Shown here: in pieces, positions 8,895 through 18,353 of the stretch
Layout: each line of letters opens with the position of its first letter
Numbering within the stretch: the first letter of the stretch is position 1
NCBI RefSeq assembly: GCF_900457465.1
Contig: NZ_UAUU01000011.1
Location: 1,426,001 to 1,490,000, forward strand
Direction of reading: 5' to 3'
Length of the DNA stretch: 64,000 nucleotides
From: Sphingobacterium multivorum
GTDB lineage: Bacteria; Bacteroidota; Bacteroidia; Sphingobacteriales; Sphingobacteriaceae
The notes under the pieces: generated by a model
Seen by the model: the letters and a program-made list of their open reading frames with translations, nothing else
What the model was told of the DNA's origin: nothing
The model's database searches: none
Program-made: the position numbers and the translations under genes

Positions 8895-9557
8895 TTAGTT
8901 TGAATTATTCTCTTTCAGCCATTTGCTTCGACGTTGATCTGCAAGGTGTTTGATCGTAAAATAGTCAAATTTCGCCTGAAAGCCATTGCCGTCTGGTGAA
9001 GCTGCCATTAAACCAACCATAACAGGGTGATTATCCTGCAGCCAGGCATTCCTCATCATGATATACTCCTTGTCATCAAAAGAATAGAAAAATTCGACAG
9101 CATCTAATCGACGTATCGCTTTGATCCAAATAAAAGGGATTTCCTTATCTATTGGAATAATGCTCCAATCACTCGTTTTATGCGTAACGACCGTACTCAA
9201 ATTGTATTTTCCATCCACAAATTCTATCCCTGCTTTTATATAGTTTTCATGATCAATGCGCAGCATGAGACCTGCTTGGTCAAAGCGGGTTTGGTAGTTC
9301 GCCGAGATCTTTGCCTTGACTTCAAACTCTCCCCCGCGTAGCGTATAGAAAAAGGGGGCGTCGTCTACTGTAAATCCATAATGAGAGATACGCCAATAAT
9401 CGCTTTTAGGCGTAACGAACATCGAAAGTGAATTGTCTTTGATGTTCCATTCTGTTGGTTCGTTAAACCAAAGCATCTTATCCAATTTTTGTGCGCTGGC
9501 CTGCATCGTAAGCAATGGAAATAATGAAGCTGCTAAAAATGTCTTTATAGTTTTCAT
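8895..9557 (-). CDS. secreted DUF1349 (concanavalin-like) protein
   Basis: 220 residues with an N-terminal signal peptide ending QASAQ. The rest matches the DUF1349 family, a concanavalin-type beta-sandwich (yeast YNR034W-A/regulation-of-enolase relatives): LWFNEPTEWN start, GGEFEVKAKISANYQTRFDQAGLMLRID core, and a closing MAASPDGNGFQAKFDYFTI. Length fits the family. Such proteins bind or process carbohydrates in some hosts, but no catalytic residues are established. Divergent from the methyltransferase gene, with a 266-base shared upstream region. Function remains open. Confidence 0.85.
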   Translation of the reverse strand: MKTIKTFLAASLFPLLTMQASAQKLDKMLWFNEPTEWNIKDNSLSMFVTPKSDYWRISHYGFTVDDAPFFYTLRGGEFEVKAKISANYQTRFDQAGLMLRIDHENYIKAGIEFVDGKYNLSTVVTHKTSDWSIIPIDKEIPFIWIKAIRRLDAVEFFYSFDDKEYIMMRNAWLQDNHPVMVGLMAASPDGNGFQAKFDYFTIKHLADQRRSKWLKENNSN

Positions 9558-9823
9558 GTTTTTGTTTTTGTGATGATATTCATTTTCATCAGCAAAGATA
9601 TTTAAGCATAGCCCAGGTTTTCAATACTGATAAATAACCATGATTTCAATAATTCATCCTATTGTAATTTATTTGCAATTTAATTGCATTTAATGTTTTT
9701 GCTACATAGTTGCAATAGTGAAAAATACTATCTTCGCTGAGTTGACTTTTAATCCACTGTAGTACCGAATCGGTATAGCAAACAAGATCGATTTCAATTT
9801 TAAACAATATAAGCAACAGCAGT

Positions 9824-10432
9824 ATGGAATTTTGGGAACGTAATTTTATAGAGAAGCAAGAAATGTGGGGGGATGAAGCCGCAAAGTCTACAACGTTTGC
9901 AGTAGGCTTTTTTTTGGAACACAACATCAAAAATATACTGATTCCTGGGTTCGGCTACGGTCGCAACGGTCGCCCTTTTTTGGAAAATGGAATAAAAATT
10001 ACAGGCATTGAGATCTCGAAAACGGCAATAGAACTCGCCCGGAAATCCTTTGGGACAAATACGATAATCCATCATGGTTCGGTTAATGAAATGCCTTTTG
10101 ATCAGGATATATATGACGGTATATTTTGTTACGGGCTTATTCATCTATTGGATGCTGAAGAACGTAATGCGTTAATCCAGCATTGCTTTGACCAATTAGC
10201 TGAAGGAGGTTATATGATTTTTACGACCGTATCAAAGCTAGCGAGTATCTATGGAAAGGGGGAGGCCATAGGCACTGATCGATTTGCAATGTTTGATGGA
10301 GTACATATGTTTTTTTACGATATTGATTCCATTCATGCCGAATTCGATCCCTATGGATTAATGGAAATTAGGGAGGTAGAGGAAAATTTTCCATTCTACT
10401 TCATCATTTGTCAGAAGAGGATTAATATTTAA
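9824..10432 (+). CDS. class I SAM-dependent methyltransferase
   Basis: 202 residues. Motif I reads ILIPGFGYGRNGRPF, an SAM-binding glycine-rich loop at about residues 43-57, followed by the acidic ITGIEIS (end of strand 2), MPFDQDIYDGIFC (motif II/III) and an AEGGYMIFTTVS strand. The substrate is unknown; tellurite/thiopurine methyltransferase-like proteins have similar size and layout. It is followed after 12 bases by a thioredoxin-reductase-like flavoprotein, so both probably form one unit, possibly in detoxification (inference). Confidence 0.85.
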   Translation: MEFWERNFIEKQEMWGDEAAKSTTFAVGFFLEHNIKNILIPGFGYGRNGRPFLENGIKITGIEISKTAIELARKSFGTNTIIHHGSVNEMPFDQDIYDGIFCYGLIHLLDAEERNALIQHCFDQLAEGGYMIFTTVSKLASIYGKGEAIGTDRFAMFDGVHMFFYDIDSIHAEFDPYGLMEIREVEENFPFYFIICQKRINI

Positions 10433-10444
10433 ATATATATATTT

Positions 10445-11353
10445 ATGAAAGATGATAGAAGCTATGAGGTAATTATCGTTGGGGGAAGTTATGCGGGGCT
10501 TTCTGCAGCGATGGCATTGGGACGTTCCTTGCGGAATGTGTTGATTATCGATAGTGGGCTACCTTGTAATCGACAGACGCCGCACTCTCATAATTTCATT
10601 ACGCATGATGGTGAAAAGCCGCTTAGTATAGCGAAAAAAGCGAGGGAGGAAGTTCTGAACTACCCGAGTGTCAAGTTCCAGAAAGGGCTTGCTGTGAGCG
10701 GCATGATGACAGCTACAGGGTATGAAATAACCACCGAAAATGGGGACGTCTTTCAGGCTAAAAAGCTCATTTTTGCGACTGGTGTGGAAGATATTATGCC
10801 TAGTATACAAGGATTTTCAGCCTGTTGGGGAATTTCGGTTATCCATTGCCCATATTGTCACGGTTATGAATTCCGAAAAGGAAAAACTGCTATTATGGCC
10901 AATGGAGAGCGTGCACTTCACGTAGCGGGATTGGTCAATAATCTCTCGAACGACTTAACGCTATTGACTTCGGGTAAGGCTAGTTTTGATGTTAAGCAGA
11001 AAGCAAAACTGAAGTTACATGGTATTTCGATTATTGAAGAAGAAATAACTAAAATCCAGCATAAGAATGGATGGGTCCAACAGGTACAATTAAAAGACGG
11101 TCGTGAACTTGCCTTTGATGCTGTTTATGCTGCCATACCTTTCAGGCAACATTCGCTTATTCCTGCTATGTTAGGTTGCGAATTGACCGATCAGGGACAT
11201 ATAAAAACAGACAATTTCCAGAAAACAACAGTCGCGGGTGTTTTTGCCTGTAGAGATAATTCCAGTATGATGCGTTCTGTAGCGAATGCGGTTGCTGCAG
11301 GAAACCTAGCTGGAGCAATGGTTAATAAAGAACTTGTTGATGAGGTTTTTTAG
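10445..11353 (+). CDS. thioredoxin-reductase-like NAD(P)/FAD oxidoreductase
   Basis: 302 residues, the usual length for low-molecular-weight thioredoxin reductases. Seen: N-terminal FAD site VIIVGGSYAGLSAAMALGR, a redox motif CPYCHGYE around residue 136-143 (CxxC as in TrxR-like AhpF/TrxB relatives), and a C-terminal VFACRD segment that takes the place of the usual FAxGD FAD motif. The typical second GxGxxA NAD(P)H motif between is weak (MANGERALHVAGL), so cofactor preference is uncertain. The CPYCHGYE variant is typical of stand-alone NAD(P)/FAD oxidoreductases of unknown partner. Cotranscribed with the methyltransferase upstream. Confidence 0.87.
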   Translation: MKDDRSYEVIIVGGSYAGLSAAMALGRSLRNVLIIDSGLPCNRQTPHSHNFITHDGEKPLSIAKKAREEVLNYPSVKFQKGLAVSGMMTATGYEITTENGDVFQAKKLIFATGVEDIMPSIQGFSACWGISVIHCPYCHGYEFRKGKTAIMANGERALHVAGLVNNLSNDLTLLTSGKASFDVKQKAKLKLHGISIIEEEITKIQHKNGWVQQVQLKDGRELAFDAVYAAIPFRQHSLIPAMLGCELTDQGHIKTDNFQKTTVAGVFACRDNSSMMRSVANAVAAGNLAGAMVNKELVDEVF

Positions 11354-11400
11354 TGGCCATATTGATCTGTTTTCCGGCAGTGGTGACACATTGTTAATTC

Positions 11401-11431
11401 ATCAGGAAGTTTTTACAAAAAACTTCCTGAT
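11401..11431. terminator. 14-bp hairpin after the oxidoreductase
   Basis: Perfect inverted repeat 11401-11414 with 11418-11431 and a 3-base loop; the arms hold TTTTT/AAAAA at the loop side, and no T-tract follows. Likely an mRNA 3' end or stabilising hairpin. Confidence 0.6.
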
Positions 11432-11562
11432 GCGTAAATGCTGTCTTTATTAAATTTTTTTGTCCAAATTTTACTGAAATAATAGCTGCCGATAAGATAA
11501 ACCGACACCAGGAAGTGATCCTTTATGATGGATAATCGTTTTAAAAGTCGACGGTTCCTACT

Positions 11563-11907
11563 CTACATTTGTTGAATACGTTCGGTCCGACTAGCCGTTT
11601 CCCGTCCCCATTCTGCAATAGATTCTAATAGCGGAATAAGCGTCTTGCCGAATGGTGTAAGTTCGTAATCTACTTTCAAAGGAGCTTTTTCGGTATGTAC
11701 TGTACGCTTTACTAAACCATCAGCCTCAAGTTCCTTTAATTGTAAGCTTAATGTACGCTCGGTAATTAATGCACATTCTTTTCTTAATTCATTATAACGT
11801 TTTTTTTCAATTAGATGAATCAAAATTACTGCTTTCCATTTTCCGCCTATGTATTTCATAGTTAGGCTGGTACTGCATGGGTATTGTTTGTTGTCTATCA
11901 AATACAT
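11563..11907 (-). CDS. HxlR-family winged-helix regulator
   Basis: 114 residues, standard size. The N-terminal Cys at residue 11 (PCSTSLTMKYIGGKWK) is the conserved redox or electrophile-sensing Cys of HxlR/YodB-type repressors; then RYNELRK, ITERTLSLQLKELEADGLVKR (recognition helix and wing), YELTPFGKTL. HxlR proteins typically repress a divergent oxidoreductase gene and are relieved by quinones, aldehydes or disulfide stress. Here the divergent neighbour is a nitroreductase, with a palindrome between the two that fits an operator. The regulatory link is inferred. Confidence 0.92.
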   Translation of the reverse strand: MYLIDNKQYPCSTSLTMKYIGGKWKAVILIHLIEKKRYNELRKECALITERTLSLQLKELEADGLVKRTVHTEKAPLKVDYELTPFGKTLIPLLESIAEWGRETASRTERIQQM

Positions 11908-11955
11908 CTGTTACTATCAAGTTTGACCGTTATTGCAAATATATAATACCATATT

Positions 11956-11983
11956 TAAGTTTGCAACTATAAAATATATAGTT
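11956..11983 (+). promoter_or_regulatory. nitroreductase promoter element and HxlR operator candidate
   Basis: TAAGTTTG at 11956-11963 matches the Bacteroidota -7 element TAnnTTTG; the -33 box would be the weak ATTG near 11931-11934, 21 bases upstream. Directly downstream lies a perfect inverted repeat, AACTATA (11965-11971), 5-base spacer, TATAGTT (11977-11983), covering the expected transcription start. A repressor bound there would block initiation. Both roles are inferred from position and symmetry. Confidence 0.6.
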
Positions 11984-12001
11984 AATTTAATCTTGTATGT
12001 T

Positions 12002-12601
12002 ATGGCTTTTTTAGAAACTGCAAAGCAACGTTACACAACGAAAAAGTATAATTCAGAAGCGCTAATTCCGGAGGAGAAAATCGCTGAATTAAAGGAAATA
12101 ATCCGATTGAGTCCATCTTCCATCAATAGCCAGCCATGGAAATTCTTCTTTGTCTCTTCTGGGGAGATGAAACAAAAACTCGCTGCCGCATCCTATTGGA
12201 ACGCACAGAAGATAAATGAGGCAAGCCATCTGGTTGTCTTTAGCGCACTTACCGATGTAGATCGCTTTGAAGAGCAGATCGCAAACACGCTTCCAGAGGG
12301 ATCGATTAATTACTATAAGCAATTTTTGCAGTCGAAAGGGGAGGTCCATGTTCAATCCTGGATGAAGCAACAGGTGTATCTTTCTTTGGGATTTTTCCTT
12401 GCAGCCTGTGCTGCAAATCATATTGACGCAACCCCAATGGAAGGAATTGAAAATTCCGTCTACGATGAAATACTGGAACTCGATGGCTATCAGACGCTGT
12501 TTGCAGTTGCTATTGGCTATCGACATGTGGAGGATGCAAATCAGCCTGCAATTACCGCAAAATCACGTTTGACAATTGCAGATATAATTGAAGAGTTCTA
12601 G
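12002..12601 (+). CDS. NAD(P)H-dependent nitroreductase-family flavoprotein
   Basis: 199 residues from ATG 12002; the longer frame from 11933 runs through the promoter and palindrome and is unlikely. FMN-binding features: RYTTKKYN near the N-terminus, LSPSSINSQPWKF (FMN phosphate region), then a C-terminal ATPMEGIE and AIGYRH segment, as in NfsB/oxygen-insensitive nitroreductases. The reaction is two-electron reduction of nitroaromatics, quinones or related compounds. Divergent from the HxlR regulator, which probably controls it. A paralogue lies at 56300. Confidence 0.9.
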   Translation: MAFLETAKQRYTTKKYNSEALIPEEKIAELKEIIRLSPSSINSQPWKFFFVSSGEMKQKLAAASYWNAQKINEASHLVVFSALTDVDRFEEQIANTLPEGSINYYKQFLQSKGEVHVQSWMKQQVYLSLGFFLAACAANHIDATPMEGIENSVYDEILELDGYQTLFAVAIGYRHVEDANQPAITAKSRLTIADIIEEF

Positions 12602-12604
12602 GTA

Positions 12605-12638
12605 AAAAAGATGAAACCAATAGTGGTTTCATCTTTTT
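12605..12638. terminator. bidirectional terminator
   Basis: A-tract, stem GATGAAACCA (12610-12619), 4-base loop, TGGTTTCATC (12624-12633), T-tract; between convergent nitroreductase and phosphodiesterase genes. Confidence 0.92.
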
Positions 12639-12642
12639 TACA

Positions 12643-13587
12643 TTAGTTTAAACTTATCTTTTTGCCCTGTTCGGGGAAAACATAATTTATTTTAAGTGGA
12701 TTATTGTTGAGCAATTCGTTTTTAATGATTTCAGGGTTGTTACCAGTTGGTTTTCGGTGTGTGACCACTATGCTTAGCCCTTCCAAGTTTTTTAGTCCCG
12801 TTTTTTCTTTGAGCTTTACGAGTTCTTCTAGCAGCAAATTGGGGGTTAGGTGACCGAAGAGTAAATTTTCTGGCTGATTATTTGGGAAGGAGACTTCAAT
12901 CAATATGCTGTTTAATTGTTTATTTTTGATCAGTGGGGTAATCTTATTCCAGAGCTTATCTAGCTGATCGGATTTTTCCACCCGGTCCGCGCCAGTATCG
13001 CCGAGGTAAAGGAGGTAGTGATTATCATGGCGGACAAGTGCTGCACTACTTTTATATGGATTTACATGGCTCAGCTCATATGCCGTCAAAGATAATGCTG
13101 TATTTGGTACTTGCATTTCCAGCCCCTCCTGTAAACTGTTGTAATGATACTTTCCTAGTATGGGTTTTTGGCCCTGGTCCCCAAAATTGATCCAGGTATC
13201 CGTGATGAAATAGTGATTTTGTAGAATTTGAAGGACCTGATCAATAGCGAAAATGTTCTTTTTGCTATCGGCAGGAGAATTAATAATAAGACCCGATAGA
13301 TGATCGAGATGTCCATGGGAAATGAAATATCCCTTTATTTGGTTATGCAAAATTGTTTCGACCGATCCATTTAGACTTTTCAATACAATAGCTTTTCTAA
13401 TCCCGGTATTTATGGTTCCGGCGTCGAGGCAAAGGAAGGCCGTATCTCTTGGAGTGCCTACTAAATAAGCAGAAAGATTGTCTTCTTGTTCGCCACCATA
13501 TATTCCCAGCGGGACAAGGTCAAAATGCTGTGCCTGACAGGTCATGGTCACAAGAAATGTAAAAATGGAAAGCGCTAGTTTTTTCAT
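12643..13587 (-). CDS. class II 3',5'-cyclic-nucleotide phosphodiesterase
   Basis: 314 residues from ATG 13587, giving a signal peptide ending CQAQ; the longer frame to 13632 crosses a terminator hairpin. It is a metallo-beta-lactamase-fold enzyme of the PDE class II family (yeast PDE1, Vibrio CpdP): FISHGHLDHLSGL is the HxHxDH metal motif, followed by YLGDTGAD, ILIEVSFPN, LFGHLTP and IVVTHRKP, all diagnostic. The enzyme hydrolyses cAMP or cGMP to the 5'-nucleotide; the signal peptide places it in the periplasm. It is downstream of the TonB receptor but separated from it by a terminator. Confidence 0.9.
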   Translation of the reverse strand: MKKLALSIFTFLVTMTCQAQHFDLVPLGIYGGEQEDNLSAYLVGTPRDTAFLCLDAGTINTGIRKAIVLKSLNGSVETILHNQIKGYFISHGHLDHLSGLIINSPADSKKNIFAIDQVLQILQNHYFITDTWINFGDQGQKPILGKYHYNSLQEGLEMQVPNTALSLTAYELSHVNPYKSSAALVRHDNHYLLYLGDTGADRVEKSDQLDKLWNKITPLIKNKQLNSILIEVSFPNNQPENLLFGHLTPNLLLEELVKLKEKTGLKNLEGLSIVVTHRKPTGNNPEIIKNELLNNNPLKINYVFPEQGKKISLN

Positions 13588-13602
13588 GATTATTAAACTA
13601 AA

Positions 13603-13629
13603 AACCCATCCGTTGTTATAGGATGGGTT
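13603..13629 (-). terminator. terminator of TonB receptor gene
   Basis: Stem of 9 bp (13603-13611 with 13621-13629), 9-base loop, followed on the minus strand by TTTTAG. It lies 22 bases past the TonB receptor stop. Confidence 0.8.
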
Positions 13630-13650
13630 CAAATTTACGTTATTTTTTGT

Positions 13651-16600
13651 TTATTGGTTGAATCGGTAACGTACACCCAGCTGAATTCTCCAGCGTGAAG
13701 TTTCATCCACACTGTTCGAGAAAGTGTTGGTTAAAGGAATCTGATTTGTTGCATCTAAATACGGGAATGAGAATGTTGGTTGTCCCTGCGCATTCAATCC
13801 TTTGTAATTTAAGATACCGTTCGCTTTGTTGGCAAATTGGGCAACTCCCCAGCTTTTGTTGATCATATTACCGAAATTAAATACATCAAAAGTAATCTGC
13901 AATTGATGTTTCTTACCGCTGGTATTTAAAAATACATCTTGCGCGATGCGGATATCCAGTGTTCCGATCATTTTTCCTACCAATGCGTTACGTTTCGCGT
14001 ATTGGCCTCTGTGCGCGTTCAGGTAATTGTCCTGATTAATGTATCCGTTCAATTGAGACCATAATTGATCAGCTGTCCGAGTGTCTTGCACATTGTCGCC
14101 AACAAGTGCAATTTCAGCTTTACTATTTGGAATGTAGATCAAGTCATTACCAGACAAACCATCATTGTTCAGGTCACCGCCATAAGTATAAGAGTAGCGA
14201 GGCCCGTCCTGCAGTTGATAAAATAAGGAGAATGTCGTTCCTAAATGATCCAGGTATTCTTTACGGTAAGAGAAGTTGGCAATAAATCTATTTTTAACCA
14301 AATAAGTTGAATAAGATAGGTCAGCGCTATTTGGATTACCCGACAAATAGCGATCACGCCACATGGATTGAGCAATAGATCCTCCATCGTTCACAGATCT
14401 TGAATCTGTATAGGTATAACCGATATTTGCAAAAAATCCACCTTTGAACTCTTTCGACAATGTTCCTGTCAAGGTATAACTATAACCTTTTGATGTATTG
14501 GACATCACAATGGCGTCGGAAATATTCGGATTTTCGGGAGTAGGTTGAGCAGCACCATAAATACGTGGAGTATTGTAACGCATACGGTTATCGACACCAA
14601 CTAAAGCTTTACCGTCCGTCGTATTTAGATTGACGTTACTGAAATAGACCGAATTGATATCTTTTGAATACATGGCTTCAAAAGTACCAATAACACCGCC
14701 TGGTAATTTTTGGTCAATGGCAAGGTTCGTTCTCCAAAGCTGCATAAATTTGAAGTTATTATCCGTTACCGCCAAGTTATAACTCGAGTTGTTGGCTGCA
14801 GTTTGGTGGTTCACATTGCGATAAGCATCTACATCAGGTGTAAATGGGCGGTTTGTAGGATTATTAATAGATTCAGAACCAAACATAACACCATTATTGC
14901 CGGCCTGATTAGAAATCCATACTAATGGCGGACGACCCGTAAAGATTCCCGATCCACCACGTACCTGCGTTTGATTTGTTCCATTGACATTCCAATTAAA
15001 TCCAATTCGTGGCGACCAAAGAATTGCACTCTTTGGATATTTTGATACATCGATCTTTTCACCTTGATCAAAATTCAACTTGGTTACATTATCATTTTTC
15101 AGTTCATTGGGGGATGATATGTTAGTCAAATCGGCTCTCAATCCAGCAGTCAATTTAAAATGATCATTTACAGCATAGGCATCCTGTGCATATAGACCAA
15201 ACATACGTACTGAAATTTCTGCATAAGGAAATGACCCATCAGGTAAAACAGAATATTGGATTTGGTATTTGGTTGCGTTGGAAACATTATTTTTTGCAGA
15301 GTTGTAGAAGTCATCTAAACTGGCAAATGTATAGGCCCCATAATAGTTCGGTGCAAATCCATTGGTGGTTTTGTAATTTTTCAAAATTGGCTCCCAAGGT
15401 AATCTCATGCTTTCCGGCATAAATATTAAAGTTGTTGGTTGCTTGAAATACCTTCGTCTTTAAGCTATTAAATGCTGTAAATGGTTCGTAACCAAATGCT
15501 GTCATGCTACTACCGTCGGGGTTCATGATGTCTACCAAAGGAAATGGTTGGCCACCTTTCGACTCTCTATAGTCGTTCATGACATTGTATCCTACGGTCA
15601 ATGAATTAGAATATTTGCTACTGATACGCGTACGTAATTCTAAATTCACATTGTCCATGTTGTTGTTTATACCGTAGCCTGCTGAGCTGAAAGGTAGGCC
15701 AAGGTTGGACGGTTGCCGATTATTTTTGGGCGCACCACTATTGGACGGTAAGATGTCGCGATAGGAACGAAAGTAGAAATATTTAGCGCTTAAGGTATTT
15801 TTTTGATCGATATTGTAATCTAATTTAACGGAAAATTTGTCACTGCGTGTATCCAAAGGATAATCTTGATAAGATCCAGGATTATACCCGATCGATTTAA
15901 GGTAGTTGGCTAGCTCATCAAGTTTTCTCCGCAGATACGGTTGAAACATTCGGCCCCGTATTTCCTCCGCGTGAAGCTATAAAATTTGTTCCTGGGTCTG
16001 TTCTTCGCTCAAGCTCGCCGCTTGCAAAAAAGAATAGCTTGTTTTTGATAATTGGTCCCCCCACGGTAAAACCATAGCCTTTTAAGCTGAAGTTGTTGAC
16101 TGGTGCTCTTAGTCCGGCCGAATTGTATTTGTTGACTAAATTCTGATTTCTGAAATAATAATTTAACGAACCTTGTACTTCGTTGGTACCACTTCTTGTT
16201 ACGGCATTGATTGCAGCACCGGTAAAACCATTTTGTCTTACGTCATAAGGAGCAATGTTTACTGAAATCTCCTCAAAGGCATCCATATTGATAGGTTGCG
16301 AGTTTTGTTTGGCTTCCGATGGTTCCTTGTAGTCCAAACGCGTTGTTAAATAGCGCGCCATCGATGGTAAAGTTATTGGCAAGGTTGCTTCTTCCTGCAA
16401 AAGAAGGATTACCGTACTGCATCGAAAATTGAGGGGTCAGTTTGACAAAGTCTGTAAAGCTTCGATTGAGTGTGGGTAGATTTTGAATCGCTGTGCGGGA
16501 AATGTTTTGTGCCGCACCTGTTCGGCCGGAGTTGAAGACTTTGCCCTGTCTCGTACCTACAACGACAGCTTCATCCAATACTTGCGATGCGGACTGCATC

Positions 16601-16921
16601 TGAATATCTAATGTTGAGCTTTGTCCCAAAGCCAGTTTCTCGATCTGCTTGATATTGGGTGAATGCCCCAAGATAAGTTACAGTGATTTGATAAGGGCCA
16701 CCAATTCTCATATTGGGGAGATTATAGCGTCCGTCACTTCGCGATGAAGTAACGTACTTTGTCCCAGAAGGTAAATGTATGGCTTCAATTGTCGCCCCAT
16801 TGATTGGCGAATTTCCCTCTCTGACAGTTCCATTCAGAGCAGAGGTGGTTTCATTTTGCGCATAGGTAAGTGAGGTACCGATTGTGCTTAGCAAAATACT
16901 GGTAATCAAATGTTTTCTCAT
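13651..16921 (-). pseudogene. TonB-dependent receptor (Oar-like), interrupted by four +1 frameshifts
   Basis: Begins at 16921 with a signal peptide ending LTYAQ, then a carboxypeptidase-regulatory domain (GTVREGNSPINGATIEA), plug (DEAVVVGTRQGKVF, FTIDGALFNNAFG), and a long barrel ending in RWRIQLGVRYRFNQ. Full length would be about 1085 residues, typical of Oar/SusC-like transporters for large substrates. Five overlapping frames give one continuous protein if one base is removed at each of four runs: CCCC 16666-16669, TTTT 16303-16306, TTTT 15923-15926, TTTTT 15377-15381. Because each repair needs exactly one base and the protein between is well conserved, the lesions are recent or sequence errors. 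Substrate unknown. Confidence 0.9.
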
Positions 16922-16931
16922 TTGTTTTGTA

Positions 16932-17045
16932 GCGGTTTAAATGACTAGGTGATTTTTAAACCGCGATAAAGGTAGGAGAGTAGTATTGATTTTGTGTTAA
17001 GTAAATATTATTTAACGGTTTCCACTGTCGTAGGTATAAACCGTT
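16932..17045. promoter_or_regulatory. cluster of CGGTTTA-type inverted repeats upstream of TonB receptor
   Basis: Two inverted repeats share the same core: GCGGTTTAAA (16932-16941) with TTTAAACCGC (16955-16964), 13 apart, and AACGGTTT (17014-17021) with AAACCGTT (17038-17045), 16 apart. The first lies in the likely 5' leader of the receptor gene. The repeated core suggests a regulator binding site or leader hairpins; the second is also followed by TTTTT on the plus strand and could end a transcript. Confidence 0.4.
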
Positions 17046-17173
17046 TTTTATTATTGATAATTCAGTCCAATCTTGCTTGCGGCTATTTTTTAATTTTGAT
17101 TATGTTTACGTTTTTTCTTTTGTTGTTTAGTATATTCAAACCTATTTAACCGGATTGGATTTTATCGTTACTT

Positions 17174-17702
17174 ATGACCATAAATTTTAAAAACATAGAT
17201 TATTTGAAGTCTGGAAACGACGTGCAGAAAAAAGCCTATCGGTTATTGACTGACTATCAAATTACTACTCTTCTTGATGCTTATGATCCGATTGTAGTTG
17301 GTACGATACCGATTCAGCTAGATGTGGGTGGGAGTGATATAGACATTATTCTGTGTGTCAACGATTTTGATGCTCTTGAAGAAATGCTGTCTCTTAATTT
17401 TCGGTTACAGCGGCCGGCCGATCGTGTAATCGTCCTGCCGTTTCACGATTGAAGAGCAGCTTTTTGAAATTTTATGCAACGGATAAAGCAACTGGAAATT
17501 CAGAATGGATACTTACATATGCTTAAAGAGCATGAAATTATTCAATTGAGGGGTGGAGAATTCCGCTGAACAGGTCAGACAGCTCAAGAGGAGTGGGATA
17601 AAAACTGAGCCTGCATTTTGTCAGCTATTGGGAATTGAAGGCGATGCATATACCGAACTTCTAAAGTATAATCCAGCAGATAACACGATGAACTATGAAT
17701 GA
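17174..17702 (+). pseudogene. DUF4269 nucleotidyltransferase-like gene with several frameshifts
   Basis: The first 92 codons read cleanly: NFKNIDYLKSGNDVQKKAYRLL, GTIPIQLDVGGSDIDII, the last carrying the DxD-like acid pair of the nucleotidyltransferase fold found in DUF4269. The remainder of the family sequence continues in other frames (RFTIEEQLFEIYATD; QNGYLHMLKEHEIIQ; SGIKTEPAFCQLLGIEGDAY) to a stop at 17700-17702, restoring the family's usual ~175 residues. At least four single-base insertions are needed: near 17434, 17470-17473, 17494 and 17563-17567. As read, no full protein can be made. Enzymatic role of the family is not established. Confidence 0.8.
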
Positions 17703-17719
17703 TTTTAATCTATAATAGA

Positions 17720-18276
17720 ATGAATCCTAGTTGAACAGTTCAAAAAATATGGCTATCTCAATGAAGCAATTGAGAAAGCGGTAGAAAATAGAACGCGTTA
17801 TTTCTTTAAGAAAAAGGGCGAGCATTTTTTGAGAGAAGGGGCAGCATTTATCCAGCTATTTTGTTTTAAGTACAGGATTACTACGAGCTTATTTTTTTAA
17901 AAACGGACGTGAAATGAACAGCTGGTTTGGTGAGGAAAACCAGATTTTTGGATCGATTTTACCCGTTTATACTGAAAAACCCTCTTTTGAAAATATTCAG
18001 CTTCTTGAAGATTCCGAGATCTATGCTATTTCTGTAGACGATTTAAATGAATTGTATAGAATTTATCCTGAACTAAATCTTATCGGTCGGAAGATTGCCG
18101 AGGAGGTTTGTATTATTCTTGAAGAACGGATTATGTCGCTGCATACCAAATCTGCAGTAGAACGATATCAATCGCTCATACGCTTACAGCCCAATTTGTT
18201 AAATAGAATTAATCTCGGTCATATTGCATCATATTTGGGGATTACACAAGAAACACTTAGTCGGATCCGGCGATAA
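17720..18276 (+). pseudogene. Crp/Fnr-family regulator with two frameshifts
   Basis: From ATG 17720: MNPVEQFKKYGYLNEAIEKAV, then the cyclic-nucleotide-binding-fold segment, FVLSTGLLRAYFFKNGRE, IPELNLIG..., and a C-terminal helix-turn-helix GHIASYLGITQETLSRIRR that is typical of Bacteroidota Crp-like regulators (about 185-190 residues). Two extra bases break it, one near 17729 (after codon 3) and one near 17856. Only the last 120 residues (from 17914) are in one frame. It lies 77 bases upstream of an SMR transporter gene, a pairing consistent with local control of that efflux gene (inference). Confidence 0.82.
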
Positions 18277-18353
18277 GGTACGATTTTGATATAAGTCAAA
18301 AAATGCCCCTCATTTAGCGATTATCTTTGCTGTAGAAATTTAAACTATTGAAA

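Noticed and set aside
9646-10144. Two minus-strand frames opposite the methyltransferase
   Set aside because: They are antisense to a gene with clear SAM-binding motifs and show no protein-like composition.
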